A program made the translations under genes and the position numbers. A stretch of 64,000 bases of DNA from Chryseobacterium taklimakanense (GTDB lineage Bacteria; Bacteroidota; Bacteroidia; Flavobacteriales; Weeksellaceae): positions 2,542,001 to 2,606,000 of the forward strand of contig NZ_LT906465.1 of NCBI RefSeq assembly GCF_900187185.1, in the 5' to 3' direction. Shown here in pieces: positions 26,418-34,959 of the stretch (position 1 is the first letter of the stretch; the number at the start of each line of letters is the position of its first letter). A model generated the notes under the pieces. That model searched no databases. It was not told where the DNA came from and saw only the letters and a list, made by a program, of their open reading frames with translations.

Positions 26418-27059
26418 ATGAAAATCTATGTTATAAGCGGGCTTGGCGCAGATTTTAAAGTTCTGGAAAAACTGAAATTTCCGGAGGTGCTGGAGGTCGT
26501 ATTCTTAGATTGGATGATTCCTGATTCTAATGAATCTTTTGAACATTACGTGCAAAAAATGGCAGACAGAATTGATGATTCTGAACCGTTTTACCTTTTG
26601 GGCTATTCTTTCGGCGGAATTATGGTGCAGGAAATCCATAAGATAAAACCGGCAGAAAAAGTGGTGATCTTAGCAAGCATCCGTTCAGATAAGGAGAAAT
26701 CTCGTTTTATAAAAATGGGCGAAATTACGGGCCTTCCGAAATATATACCGCAAAGAATTTTCAACGGTAAATCTTCGCTACTTTATTCATACATCCGTAA
26801 TTTTTTTGATCCAAAAAATCCAAAGGTCTTAGAATATTTCAGGGTACGCGATCCCTATTATTTGAAATGGAGTATCGAAAAAATTTCAGCATGGAAGTGT
26901 GAAGAAATCCCCGATGTAGTACAGATCATGGGCGATAAGGATATCGTTTTCCCACTCAAAAATTCTAAGCCGGATTACGTAATCAAAGGCGGCACACATC
27001 TGTTCCCGGCCACAAAACATAAGGAGGTATCGCTTATTCTCGAAAAAATTCTTCAATAA
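26418..27059 (+). CDS. alpha/beta hydrolase
   Basis: 213 residues, no signal peptide. The nucleophile elbow is LLGYSFGGIM (Ser in GYSFGG), with likely acid in MGDKDIVFP and His in GGTHLFPATKH. It is a small cytosolic alpha/beta hydrolase lacking most of the lid domain; substrate unknown. It starts immediately behind the YceI terminator and appears to be translated from a leaderless mRNA. Confidence 0.8.
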   Translation: MKIYVISGLGADFKVLEKLKFPEVLEVVFLDWMIPDSNESFEHYVQKMADRIDDSEPFYLLGYSFGGIMVQEIHKIKPAEKVVILASIRSDKEKSRFIKMGEITGLPKYIPQRIFNGKSSLLYSYIRNFFDPKNPKVLEYFRVRDPYYLKWSIEKISAWKCEEIPDVVQIMGDKDIVFPLKNSKPDYVIKGGTHLFPATKHKEVSLILEKILQ

Positions 27060-27117
27060 TTGTTGTCAGGTTTATTTTTCACGTACGGAAGGCTTTTATC
27101 GTGTGTTGCATAATGAT

Positions 27118-27125
27118 TATATTTG
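27118..27125 (+). promoter_or_regulatory. -7 box of sdaA
   Basis: TATATTTG (TAnnTTTG), 18 bases before the ATG. Confidence 0.6.
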
Positions 27126-27143
27126 TACAATAGCTAACTATTT

Positions 27144-28562
27144 ATGCAATCGATATCAGTTTTTGAAATTATAAAAGTAGGTATTGGCCCTTCCAGCTCA
27201 CACACTATGGGTCCCTGGAATGCTGCCGAGATGTTTTTGGATTTAATCAGGAGAAACCGTTCCATCCAGGACGTGCAGGAAATTTATCTTGAATTTTTTG
27301 GGTCGCTTGCAAAAACCGGAATTGGGCACGGAACTGATATTGCCGGGATGCTGGGACTTTCCGGAGAAAATTTTAAACGGATTGATACCACAAAGATTGA
27401 TGAAAAAATTGCTGAAATAAAAGTAAGCAACCAGTTAAATCTCGGTGGGGAAAAGATCATTCCGTTCGTATATGGGCATCATTTGGTTTTAAATATGAGA
27501 AATTCTCTTGATTTTCATCCCAACGGAATGATTTTCAAAGCTGTTTTTTCGGACGGTACTTCTCTCGAACAGGATTATTACTCTGTTGGTGGAGGATTCG
27601 TGGCAACCAAAGAGGAAAACTCTATACAGAGCCATTGTGTGCGAACACTATATCCTTGTCACAGCGGCAGTGCAATTTTAAAAAATATCGAAAAATTAAA
27701 ATTGAACCGGGTTTCGGACCTGGTTTATCTGAACGAGGAAAGTTGGAGGACAAAAGAGCAGACCGATGCGGAAGCGCTCTACATCTGGCAGCAGATAAAA
27801 GAATGTATTTACAAAGGTGTGAATAAAGAAGGCGTTTTGCCAGGTGGTTTGAACGTTTCGCGAAGGGCAGCTGGTTTAAATAAAAAGCTCCTTGGCGGAA
27901 AAACCTACACCAATATCGATGAATGGTTCAAGCTGGTGGTCGATGCCGAGGAAACTTTCAATACCATCAATAAATGGGTTTCATGTTTTGCCCTGGCCGT
28001 GAATGAAGAAAATGCAAGTTTCGGAAGAATCATCACGGCTCCAACCAACGGTGCCAGCGGCGTAATTCCGGCAGTGCTGATGTATGCACAGGCTTTCACC
28101 GATCATGTTTCCGATGACGATATAATACGTTTTATTTTGGTTGCCGGTGAAATTGGAACCTTATTCAAGAAAAATGCAACAATTTCCGCAGCCATGGGTG
28201 GATGCCAGGCAGAAGTGGGAGTTTCTGCGGCAATGGCTGCAGCCGGTTTAACAGAAATTATGGGCGGAACGCCAGGCCAGGTTGTCATGGCGGCAGAGAT
28301 TGCAATGGAACATCATCTCGGAATGACCTGCGACCCGATCGCGGGACTGGTTCAGATCCCTTGTATTGAAAGAAATTCAATGGGGGCAATGAAGGCGATT
28401 ACGGCCGCAAATATCGCCATAGAAAGTGATCCGAATAAAGCCCGGGTTACCTTGGATGAAGTCATTCAGTCGATGTGGGATACCGCTCAAAGTATGAACG
28501 AAAGATTTAAGGAAACTTCGGAGGGTGGCCTTGCGATAGCGGTGAACGTAGCTGAATGTTAA
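27144..28562 (+). CDS. sdaA: L-serine ammonia-lyase, single-chain iron-sulfur type
   Basis: 472 residues combining the beta and alpha domains of the [4Fe-4S] serine dehydratases: IGPSSSHTMGPWNAAEMF at the N-terminus, GRIITAPTNGASGVIPAVLMY in the middle, and the cluster-binding cysteines in MTCDPIAGLVQIPCIERN near the C-terminus. It converts L-serine to pyruvate and ammonia. Monocistronic. Confidence 0.96.
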   Translation: MQSISVFEIIKVGIGPSSSHTMGPWNAAEMFLDLIRRNRSIQDVQEIYLEFFGSLAKTGIGHGTDIAGMLGLSGENFKRIDTTKIDEKIAEIKVSNQLNLGGEKIIPFVYGHHLVLNMRNSLDFHPNGMIFKAVFSDGTSLEQDYYSVGGGFVATKEENSIQSHCVRTLYPCHSGSAILKNIEKLKLNRVSDLVYLNEESWRTKEQTDAEALYIWQQIKECIYKGVNKEGVLPGGLNVSRRAAGLNKKLLGGKTYTNIDEWFKLVVDAEETFNTINKWVSCFALAVNEENASFGRIITAPTNGASGVIPAVLMYAQAFTDHVSDDDIIRFILVAGEIGTLFKKNATISAAMGGCQAEVGVSAAMAAAGLTEIMGGTPGQVVMAAEIAMEHHLGMTCDPIAGLVQIPCIERNSMGAMKAITAANIAIESDPNKARVTLDEVIQSMWDTAQSMNERFKETSEGGLAIAVNVAEC

Positions 28563-28580
28563 ATTTGAGATAAAATAGAC

Positions 28581-28602
28581 AACGGCTTCAAGCCTGTTTT
28601 TT
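28581..28602 (+). terminator. weak terminator after sdaA
   Basis: Short stem GGCT / AGCC with flanking pairs, then a T-run. It lies in the convergent gap with tyrA. Confidence 0.4.
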
Positions 28603-28619
28603 AATTAAAGCACGTTGAT

Positions 28620-29474
28620 TCAGGATTTATTCTCGAGAATCGGGCGTATCCGATTGGCATTTAAAATCAGCTGCTCCAGCAAATCATAATTTTCTTTTTC
28701 CAGCGCAGATTTAAACTTTCGGAGCTGCGTGATGTGTTCATTCAGAACATCCAGCACATTTTCTTTATTCTGCTTAAATATCGGTACCCACATTTCCGGA
28801 TGCGATTTTGCCAGGCGAACCGTACTGGAAAAACCGGAACTCGCCAGCTGAAAAATCGTGTCTTCTTCACGTTCCTTTTCCAAAACGGTGTTGGCTAAAG
28901 CGTAAGAGGTAATATGCGAAATATGAGAAATGTAAGCGGTGTGAATGTCATGGTCTTCCGCGGTCATGTAAAGCAGATTCATTTCAAGATATTCTGCGAT
29001 TTTTTCGACAGTTTTTAAGGCATCTGGTGCGGAATCTTCCTTGTCGCAGATCACTGCGGCCCTACCGGAAAAACTGTCTGCTGACGCGGATTTTGGGCCA
29101 CTGTTCTCGGTTCCCCACATCGGATGAAATGCTACGAAACGGTTCCTCTTTTTGTGTGTTTTTATGGCCTCCGTAATTCCCGATTTGGTAGAGCCTACAT
29201 CCATTACCGTTTGATTTTCTGAAATTTTGTCAAGGATTTCAGGAAGTAGGACTCGGGTGGAATCAACAGGAATCGCAATGATGATCAGGTCAGCGTTTTC
29301 AATCCCTTTCTCAAGATCAGCGGCTTCGTCAATGATATTGAGCTGAAGTGCTTCCTGAAGATGCCTTTCATTTTTATCAATACCAAAAACATAGGAAGCC
29401 AAAGCTCTCTGCCGTAGTTTCAGCATCATCGAACCGCCTATTAATCCAACACCCACAACCGCGATTTTCATCAC
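28620..29474 (-). CDS. tyrA: prephenate dehydrogenase
   Basis: 284 residues. NAD-binding Rossmann motif VGVGLIGGSMMLKL at the N-terminus; AFHPMWGTENSGP is the family's prephenate-site segment, and the helical domain (ISHISHITSYALANTVL) follows. It oxidises prephenate to 4-hydroxyphenylpyruvate for tyrosine synthesis. No chorismate mutase or ACT domain is fused. It overlaps the upstream small gene by 4 bases (ATGA), so the two are coupled. Confidence 0.93.
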   Translation of the reverse strand: MMKIAVVGVGLIGGSMMLKLRQRALASYVFGIDKNERHLQEALQLNIIDEAADLEKGIENADLIIIAIPVDSTRVLLPEILDKISENQTVMDVGSTKSGITEAIKTHKKRNRFVAFHPMWGTENSGPKSASADSFSGRAAVICDKEDSAPDALKTVEKIAEYLEMNLLYMTAEDHDIHTAYISHISHITSYALANTVLEKEREEDTIFQLASSGFSSTVRLAKSHPEMWVPIFKQNKENVLDVLNEHITQLRKFKSALEKENYDLLEQLILNANRIRPILENKS

Positions 29475-29842
29475 TTAATTTTTTTTATTGTATTGAAGAT
29501 AGCTTCCTCCCTGCATTTTTCAAAAGTAATTTCGAAACGCGGATTTTTTTTCGGATAAACTAAAGTATAATCTGGGCAGGGAACTTTCTGGGCATGACTT
29601 CTGGTAAAATCGATTTCACCTTTGGTAATGATGCTGTCTTTCAGGAATTTTTCATCCATTTTTAAGGCAGAAATCTCATTTTTAAAATTTTCAGAAAATT
29701 TAAAATCTTTGCTCAGTGTTTCCGCGATCACGCGGCTGTTTGGCAGATAACCGGAACAGGTTGCCCCCTTTTTATTAAGAATGAAAAACACGAAAAGCAA
29801 TCCCGGAATCAATCCGATAAAAAAGAATTTAAGTTTGCGCAT
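29471..29842 (-). CDS. small membrane-anchored protein, possibly DUF4258-type
   Basis: 123 residues. An N-terminal signal anchor (KFFFIGLIPGLLFVFFIL) is followed by a soluble domain with GATCSGYLPNSRVIAETLS, DEKFLKDSIITKGEIDFTRSH and PCPDYTLVYP. Three cysteines could form a redox or metal site. It resembles DUF4258-like proteins in Chryseobacterium relatives, but that is from memory only. Its stop overlaps the tyrA start. Confidence 0.65.
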   Translation of the reverse strand: MRKLKFFFIGLIPGLLFVFFILNKKGATCSGYLPNSRVIAETLSKDFKFSENFKNEISALKMDEKFLKDSIITKGEIDFTRSHAQKVPCPDYTLVYPKKNPRFEITFEKCREEAIFNTIKKIK

Positions 29843-29894
29843 ATATTTTACTTCGTCAGAATTTGATTTTCAGCGAAGTTTTTTTGGTTTAAAT

Positions 29895-31085
29895 TTAAAA
29901 AATCAAAAGATTGATGTCGTGGTAGGTGAGATCAAACCTTTCACATATCGCTTTGTTGGTGTGGCGGCCCTTGTACATGTAGAGACTGTCTTTCATTTGT
30001 TTTTTGTGGATCAGCATATTAGCGAAGCCTCCTTCCTCATCATAATTTAAAAGATAAGAAAGGAAAAAGTTTGAAATCGCCTTCGTTGTCGTGCGTGGAA
30101 TTCTGGAAGTGATATTTGGCAAAGCACAGTGAATGACACCATGTTTTATAAAATACGGGTTATCCAGCGTCGTCAGTTCAGAGGTCTCAATCGCCTTTCC
30201 GTTGTCGATGGTTACATCGATAATTACGCTGCCTTTCTTCATTTTCAGAACCATATCTTCCGTTACCACAGGACACTGGCACATTCTCGGTAATGCGGCG
30301 ATCACGACATCAGCACGCCTTAAGCTCTTTGACAGTTCCTTTGGATCTATAATTGAAGTTGGTACCCGGGCATCGATCAGGGTATGAAGTCTTCTTAATT
30401 TTGAAAGTGAATTGTCGAAAATCCGCACATTTGCCCCTAAACCGATGGCCGCTTTAGTAGCAAATTCGCCCACAATTCCCGCACCTATAATCACCACTTC
30501 TGTGGGGCGTATGCCGGTAATTCCGCCCAGCATCAGCCCGTTTGAAAGTGCCAAAAGTTCAGATGCATAAAGTACCGAAGTCGTCCCGGCAATTTCGCCG
30601 ATGAGTCTTACCAAAGCCAGTTGCTCGTAATCATCCACAATAAATTCAAAGGCGATGGCATTGACTTTTCTTTCACCAAGCCTTTTAAAATATTCCTTAT
30701 CTCGCAGATTGATCTGCAGAGCCGAAACCAAGTAAGCATCAGGTTTCAGATATTCAATTTCTTCATCGGTCGGCGGATTGATTTTCAGAACAAGATCCTG
30801 TCCGAAAGCTTCCTTTGGGTCGCTGGTAATTCTCGCACCAGCTTCGGAGTATTGCTGGTCGGTAAAAAAAGAGCCTTTTCCGGCTTCAGATTCTATGATG
30901 ATTTCGTGGCCGTTTAATGCCAAAACCTGCACTGCATCTGGGGTTATGCATGTCCTGCGCTCATTCAGGCAGGTTTCCTTCGGTATTCCGATGGTGAATT
31001 TTTTTCCTTTTTTTACGACCTCCAGTTTTTCTTCCTTTGGTAATAAATCTTCTTCCTTAAAAGGGGTGAAAATCGTTCCGCTCAT
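29895..31085 (-). CDS. ald: alanine dehydrogenase
   Basis: 396 residues of the AlaDH/PNT family: IGIPKETCLNERRTCITPDAV, EAGKGSFFTDQQYSEAG, and the NAD-binding VVIIGAGIVGEFATKAAIGLGA (short: GAGIVG). It catalyses reversible oxidative deamination of L-alanine to pyruvate and ammonia. The N-terminus carries about 25 extra residues. Located after tsaE, an arrangement common in Flavobacteriia, but with its own -7 box. Confidence 0.9.
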   Translation of the reverse strand: MSGTIFTPFKEEDLLPKEEKLEVVKKGKKFTIGIPKETCLNERRTCITPDAVQVLALNGHEIIIESEAGKGSFFTDQQYSEAGARITSDPKEAFGQDLVLKINPPTDEEIEYLKPDAYLVSALQINLRDKEYFKRLGERKVNAIAFEFIVDDYEQLALVRLIGEIAGTTSVLYASELLALSNGLMLGGITGIRPTEVVIIGAGIVGEFATKAAIGLGANVRIFDNSLSKLRRLHTLIDARVPTSIIDPKELSKSLRRADVVIAALPRMCQCPVVTEDMVLKMKKGSVIIDVTIDNGKAIETSELTTLDNPYFIKHGVIHCALPNITSRIPRTTTKAISNFFLSYLLNYDEEGGFANMLIHKKQMKDSLYMYKGRHTNKAICERFDLTYHDINLLIF

Positions 31086-31111
31086 TATAAAAAGTTGAAA
31101 GAATTAATGAG

Positions 31112-31119
31112 CAAAGATA
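31112..31119 (-). promoter_or_regulatory. -7 box of ald
   Basis: TATCTTTG on the minus strand, 26 bases before the ATG at 31085. Confidence 0.55.
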
Positions 31120-31148
31120 CACAACCTGCAAGAATTAAACTTTATAAT

Positions 31149-31556
31149 TTAGCTGAAAAAAACTTCGCGCAGATCACCCGTATTTTCGATGGTCATGGTA
31201 TGGTGAGGCAGCGCCTGCAGTTCCTCTTCATAAATTTCCGGCCATTCGATGATGCATAGAAAAGCATTGTCGAGATATTCATCCATTCCGATATCATACA
31301 CTTCACCAACCGACTTCATCCGGTAAAGGTCAAAATGAAAAACATTTCCTTTTGGAGTACGATATTCATTAACAATTGCATAGGTGGGCGAGGACACTTC
31401 ATCCGTGCTGCCCAGATTTTTGAGTAAAAATTGGGTAAAAGTTGTCTTTCCAGCACCGAGATTACCTTTTAAAAGTAATAAATTATGCTCAAGTTTCGGC
31501 AGAATTTGATTTACAACTTCCTGCCAGTCCTCGATTTTATGAATTTTGAAAGTCAT
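31149..31556 (-). CDS. tsaE: tRNA threonylcarbamoyladenosine biosynthesis ATPase TsaE
   Basis: 135 residues. Walker A LKGNLGAGKTTFTQFLL, then SSPTYAIVNEY and FDLYRMKSVGE, typical of TsaE. With TsaB and TsaD it drives t6A37 modification of ANN-decoding tRNAs. The usual length of the family. ald follows downstream in the same direction. Confidence 0.95.
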   Translation of the reverse strand: MTFKIHKIEDWQEVVNQILPKLEHNLLLLKGNLGAGKTTFTQFLLKNLGSTDEVSSPTYAIVNEYRTPKGNVFHFDLYRMKSVGEVYDIGMDEYLDNAFLCIIEWPEIYEEELQALPHHTMTIENTGDLREVFFS

Positions 31557-31625
31557 TTAAACTCTAAAATTTTATAACTGCTTATCTGTTTTCCAACTGC
31601 TGGTTCCAAACTTCAATCTTTCTGC

Positions 31626-32621
31626 TTATTTATAAATCTCTACCTCAATTTCGCCCTTATCTGTGATCGCACCTCGGTACATTCCGGCCGTGTTCATTTC
31701 CATGGCAATGTTTCCGTTATTATCTAATGCTATGAGGCCACCATCACCACCCATTTCCCCTATTTCTGCGATCACTTCCTGGGTTGCTGTTTTCACATCT
31801 TTGTGCTGGTATTCCATTTTTGCGGCAACAGTTCTGGCAGCGGTGGAACGTATGAAAAATTCACCCCAACCCGTTCCGGAAATTCCGACCTGAGCGTTCG
31901 CATAAGTTCCGGCGCCGATCACCGGGGAGTCGCCGATGCGGTTCCATTTTTTATTGGTCATGCCGCCCGTAGAAGTTCCTGCGGTGATATTGCCTTCTCT
32001 ATCCAAAGCCACTGCGCCTACCGTTCCAAACTTTTGGTCAATTTCAAGGTAGTCCGGCTTTTTGTTCTGGGTGGTTGCTTTTTTCAGTTTTTCTTTTTCC
32101 AAAGCTTTCTGCAGCCCGTTCCACCTGTCCTGGGTCCAAAAATATTTTGGATCTACAATTTCAAGCTTCTGTTCTTTTGCAAATTCTTCAGCGCCTTTAC
32201 CGGAGAGCATCACGTGTTCAGATTTCTGCATCACGGCAATCGCTGCCTTGATTGGATTTTTAATGGTATGTACCCCTGCGACAGCACCTGCAGATTTGTC
32301 TTTACCATACATAATCGATGCGTCCAGTTCATTCCTTCCTTCGTGGGTAAACACAGCGCCTTTTCCGGCGTTGAACAGTGGTGAGTTTTCCATCACGACA
32401 ATCGCAGACTGCACCGCATCAACTGAAGTTTTTCCTTTTTGAATTTCTGCGTAACCGGCTTTCAGAGCTTCGGTTAACTTGTCTTTGTACGCTTTTTCCT
32501 TTTCAAACGTCATATTTTCTTTGGTAATTGTTCCAGCTCCCCCGTGTATCACCAAAACATATTTTTTCTGAGCTGAACACAGTAAGGAAAGTACCAGGAA
32601 AAAGGAAGTGAGAATTTTCAT
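31626..32621 (-). CDS. secreted isoaspartyl peptidase / L-asparaginase (Ntn hydrolase)
   Basis: 331 residues with a signal peptide (LTSFFLVLSLLCSAQ). VLVIHGGAG and PLFNAGKGAVFTHEG mark the alpha subunit. The autocleavage site is FG-TVGAVALD with nucleophile Thr200, followed by TSTGGMTNK and RIGDSPVIGAGTYA. It would cleave itself into two chains and hydrolyse isoaspartyl dipeptides or asparagine in the periplasm. No other peptidase gene is adjacent. Confidence 0.95.
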   Translation of the reverse strand: MKILTSFFLVLSLLCSAQKKYVLVIHGGAGTITKENMTFEKEKAYKDKLTEALKAGYAEIQKGKTSVDAVQSAIVVMENSPLFNAGKGAVFTHEGRNELDASIMYGKDKSAGAVAGVHTIKNPIKAAIAVMQKSEHVMLSGKGAEEFAKEQKLEIVDPKYFWTQDRWNGLQKALEKEKLKKATTQNKKPDYLEIDQKFGTVGAVALDREGNITAGTSTGGMTNKKWNRIGDSPVIGAGTYANAQVGISGTGWGEFFIRSTAARTVAAKMEYQHKDVKTATQEVIAEIGEMGGDGGLIALDNNGNIAMEMNTAGMYRGAITDKGEIEVEIYK

Positions 32622-32668
32622 TTTTTATAGGAAATTATTATTAAAAATATAAAATTTTTGGCAAACAA

Positions 32669-32691
32669 AAAGCCCTTCTTTGAAGGACTTT
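32669..32691 (-). terminator. terminator after the DedA gene
   Basis: Read on the minus strand: AAAGTCCTTC / GAAGGGCTTT (one wobble), loop AAA, then TTTGTTTG. Confidence 0.75.
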
Positions 32692-32713
32692 CGTATAATT
32701 ATTTTAGTGAATC

Positions 32714-33403
32714 CTAGATGTTTGGGGATTCATTTTCATCGCTTTGCTTTTTACCAAAAATAAATTTGATGATCACCGGCACCGTCGTAATCAAAACAAT
32801 AATGATGATAATCATTTCAAGATGTTTCTTCAAATCAATATCAAACTGCGTTTTGAAAAGTTCGTTAAGATAGTGTCCGGCAAAAATCAGCGAAAAAGCC
32901 CACAGGAAAGCGCCAATTATATTGTCTCTCAGGAATTCTTTTTTATCCATCTTTACAATTCCCGCAACAATTGGCATAAACGTCCTTACAATCGGTAAAA
33001 ATCTCGCCATAATTACTGCTAATGCGCCGTGTTTTTCAAAAAAATCGTGCGCCTGGAACAGATATTTTTTCTTGAAAAATGTGGAGTCTTCCCGTTTGTA
33101 TAAAGTGGGGCCCGCCTTCAGACCGAACCAGTAACCAACTTCATTACCTATAATTCCGGCCACCGCTACGCAAGTCGCCAAAATTGTTGTATCCAGAAAG
33201 TCGCTGCCGGTACTGCCAAATGTTTCGGCGATAAGCTCCTGGGCATAGATTCCGGAGACAAAGAGCAGCGAGTCGCCGGGAAGAAAAAATCCTACGAAAA
33301 GACCGGTCTCTGCGAAAATAATGAATAAAATAAGCCAAAATCCCCCAAGTTTGATGTAGAATTCAGGATTGAGGAGGTCCTTCCAACTTTCAAAATGCTC
33401 CAT
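32714..33403 (-). CDS. DedA-family membrane protein
   Basis: 229 residues, five or six membrane segments. FVGFFLPGDSLLFVSG, GYWFGLKAGP and ARFLPIVRTFMPIVAG are the DedA signatures, including the conserved acidic and Arg residues. DedA/VTT proteins are half-transporters or lipid scramblases (undecaprenyl-phosphate or phospholipid flippases) needed for envelope integrity. A -7 box lies 17 bases upstream of the ATG. Confidence 0.93.
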   Translation of the reverse strand: MEHFESWKDLLNPEFYIKLGGFWLILFIIFAETGLFVGFFLPGDSLLFVSGIYAQELIAETFGSTGSDFLDTTILATCVAVAGIIGNEVGYWFGLKAGPTLYKREDSTFFKKKYLFQAHDFFEKHGALAVIMARFLPIVRTFMPIVAGIVKMDKKEFLRDNIIGAFLWAFSLIFAGHYLNELFKTQFDIDLKKHLEMIIIIIVLITTVPVIIKFIFGKKQSDENESPNI

Positions 33404-33420
33404 AAATTTTCTTAATTTCG

Positions 33421-33428
33421 CAAAAATA
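33421..33428 (-). promoter_or_regulatory. -7 box of the DedA gene
   Basis: TATTTTTG on the minus strand, 17 bases before the ATG at 33403. Confidence 0.5.
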
Positions 33429-33634
33429 ATGTAATTAAATCCTTAACAAAAATTATTAAGATTTTTTAACAATTAATTATTTATTCTTTATCAGTGCATT
33501 AAAATATGCCCATATTTTGCATTGCGATTTCAGAAGAGGTGATTTGTGCAACCATAGCTTTCTCCAACCCTTAAACTCAGTGTACACGTCTCGTAAAAGT
33601 AAAGCAGAATAATTAATATAAAATAATAAAAAAA

Positions 33635-33669
33635 GCCCCGAATTCACCAATAATTTGTGCATTCGTGGC
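33635..33669. repeat. 35-bp palindromic dispersed repeat, copy 1
   Basis: GCCCCGAAT, 17 bases, ATTCGTGGC: arms pair at 8 of 9 positions. A second copy with identical length and spacer length is at 47635-47669. It lies in the gap after prfB. Confidence 0.6.
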
Positions 33670-33691
33670 AAATATTCCTTTTTAGTTATAT

Positions 33692-34804
33692 CTACAAATC
33701 GAAGTCGTCTTCGGATACTGCTGTTCCATCCGCCATCAAAAAAGCTTTAAGGAAAGGCGTGATTTCTCCGTTCATCACAGAATCCACGTCCGAAGTTTCG
33801 TATCCGCTTCTTACATCTTTCACCAGTTTGTAAGGATGCATCACATAATTTCTGATTTGGCTGCCCCATTCAATCTTCATTTTGTTGGCTTCGATCTCGT
33901 TTCGGGCTTTCATTCTTTCTTCCAGTTCTATCTCATAAAGTCGGGATTTCAATAACTGCATCGCTTTTTCCTTATTCTGCAGCTGCGAACGGCTTTCTGA
34001 GTTTTCAATAATAATCCCGGTGGGTGCGTGGCGGAGGCGAACTGCAGTTTCTACTTTGTTTACATTCTGTCCACCAGCTCCGGAAGCACGCATCGTTTCA
34101 AAAGAAATATCCGCCGGGTTGATCTGGATATCAATGGTGTCGTCAACCAAGGGATACACATACACAGAAACGAAACTTGTGTGTCTTTTCGCATTGGAGT
34201 CGAAAGGTGAAATTCTCACCAAACGGTGAACCCCGTTTTCGCCTTTAAGATAACCGAACGCATATTCGCCGTCGATTTCGAGAGTTACGGTTTTCACTCC
34301 GGCTACGTCACCTTCCTGAAAGTTCAGTTCACGAATTTTGTAGCCTTGCTTCTCCGCCCACATCACATACATTCTCATCAGCATCGAAGCCCAGTCGCAA
34401 CTTTCCGTTCCACCGGCTCCGGCGGTAATTTGCAGCACAGCCGAAAGTTCATCACCTTCATTGGAAAGCATATTTTTAAACTCCAGGTTTTCGATTTTTT
34501 CAACCAGTTGGGGAAACTGAATATCGAGTTCCTGTTCAGAATCCGGATCTTCTTTAGCAAATTCCATCAGCACCTGCAGATCTTCAAATCCAGCGTGAAT
34601 ATTTTCGTAATCTTCCACCCACTTTTTCTTGGAACGGAGCTGCTTCAGGAAAACTTCGGCTTCCTTCGGGTTGTTCCAAAATTCGGGAGCGGCTGTTTTT
34701 TCATCGTCATTGGAGATTTCGATTTTCTTTCTGTCTATCTGCAAAAATTTATGTAGATCCTCTATCCTGGACTGTATTTCTTTCAGTTGGTCGCTGTTAA
34801 TCAT
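33692..34804 (-). CDS. prfB: peptide chain release factor 2
   Basis: 370 residues. SPF stop-codon recognition tripeptide (199-201) and catalytic GGQ (244-246, [14 protein letters not shown]) are present. RF2 terminates at UGA and UAA. Unlike E. coli prfB, the gene is one uninterrupted frame: the region around codons 19-25 (KFLQIDR) has no in-frame UGA, so there is no programmed +1 frameshift autoregulation. The -7 box ends 4 nt before the ATG, which predicts a leaderless mRNA. Confidence 0.96.
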   Translation of the reverse strand: MINSDQLKEIQSRIEDLHKFLQIDRKKIEISNDDEKTAAPEFWNNPKEAEVFLKQLRSKKKWVEDYENIHAGFEDLQVLMEFAKEDPDSEQELDIQFPQLVEKIENLEFKNMLSNEGDELSAVLQITAGAGGTESCDWASMLMRMYVMWAEKQGYKIRELNFQEGDVAGVKTVTLEIDGEYAFGYLKGENGVHRLVRISPFDSNAKRHTSFVSVYVYPLVDDTIDIQINPADISFETMRASGAGGQNVNKVETAVRLRHAPTGIIIENSESRSQLQNKEKAMQLLKSRLYEIELEERMKARNEIEANKMKIEWGSQIRNYVMHPYKLVKDVRSGYETSDVDSVMNGEITPFLKAFLMADGTAVSEDDFDL

Positions 34805-34808
34805 TTTG

Positions 34809-34816
34809 CAAAAATA
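34809..34816 (-). promoter_or_regulatory. -7 box, predicted leaderless start of prfB
   Basis: TATTTTTG, then CAAA, then the ATG (minus strand). Confidence 0.6.
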
Positions 34817-34934
34817 GTGATTTTGAATATTTGAATTCAGAGTTTGGGTTTAATGCTGTTATTGGATTTAGAAATTTTTGTCTGAAACTTTTCAAAATGA
34901 ATTTAACAATGATTATAAATTAGGAAACATTTAT

Positions 34935-34942
34935 TATTTTTG
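34935..34942 (+). promoter_or_regulatory. -7 box of mntH
   Basis: TATTTTTG, 17 bases before the ATG; its last three bases are part of the operator palindrome. Confidence 0.6.
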
Positions 34943-34959
34943 TTAGTCTAATCTAACAA
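34940..34959. promoter_or_regulatory. DtxR/MntR-like operator overlapping the mntH start
   Basis: Perfect inverted repeat TTGTTAG-TCTAAT-CTAACAA ends at the base before the ATG. The TTAGnCTAA-type core resembles DtxR/IdeR/MntR boxes (TTAGGTTAGCCTAACCTAA). It spans the predicted transcription start, so a bound metalloregulator would block transcription when manganese or iron is plentiful. Confidence 0.65.

Noticed and set aside
33477-33671. 64-aa minus-strand frame
   Set aside because: It overlaps the 35-bp palindromic repeat, has no promoter signal, and shows no domain or plausible composition.
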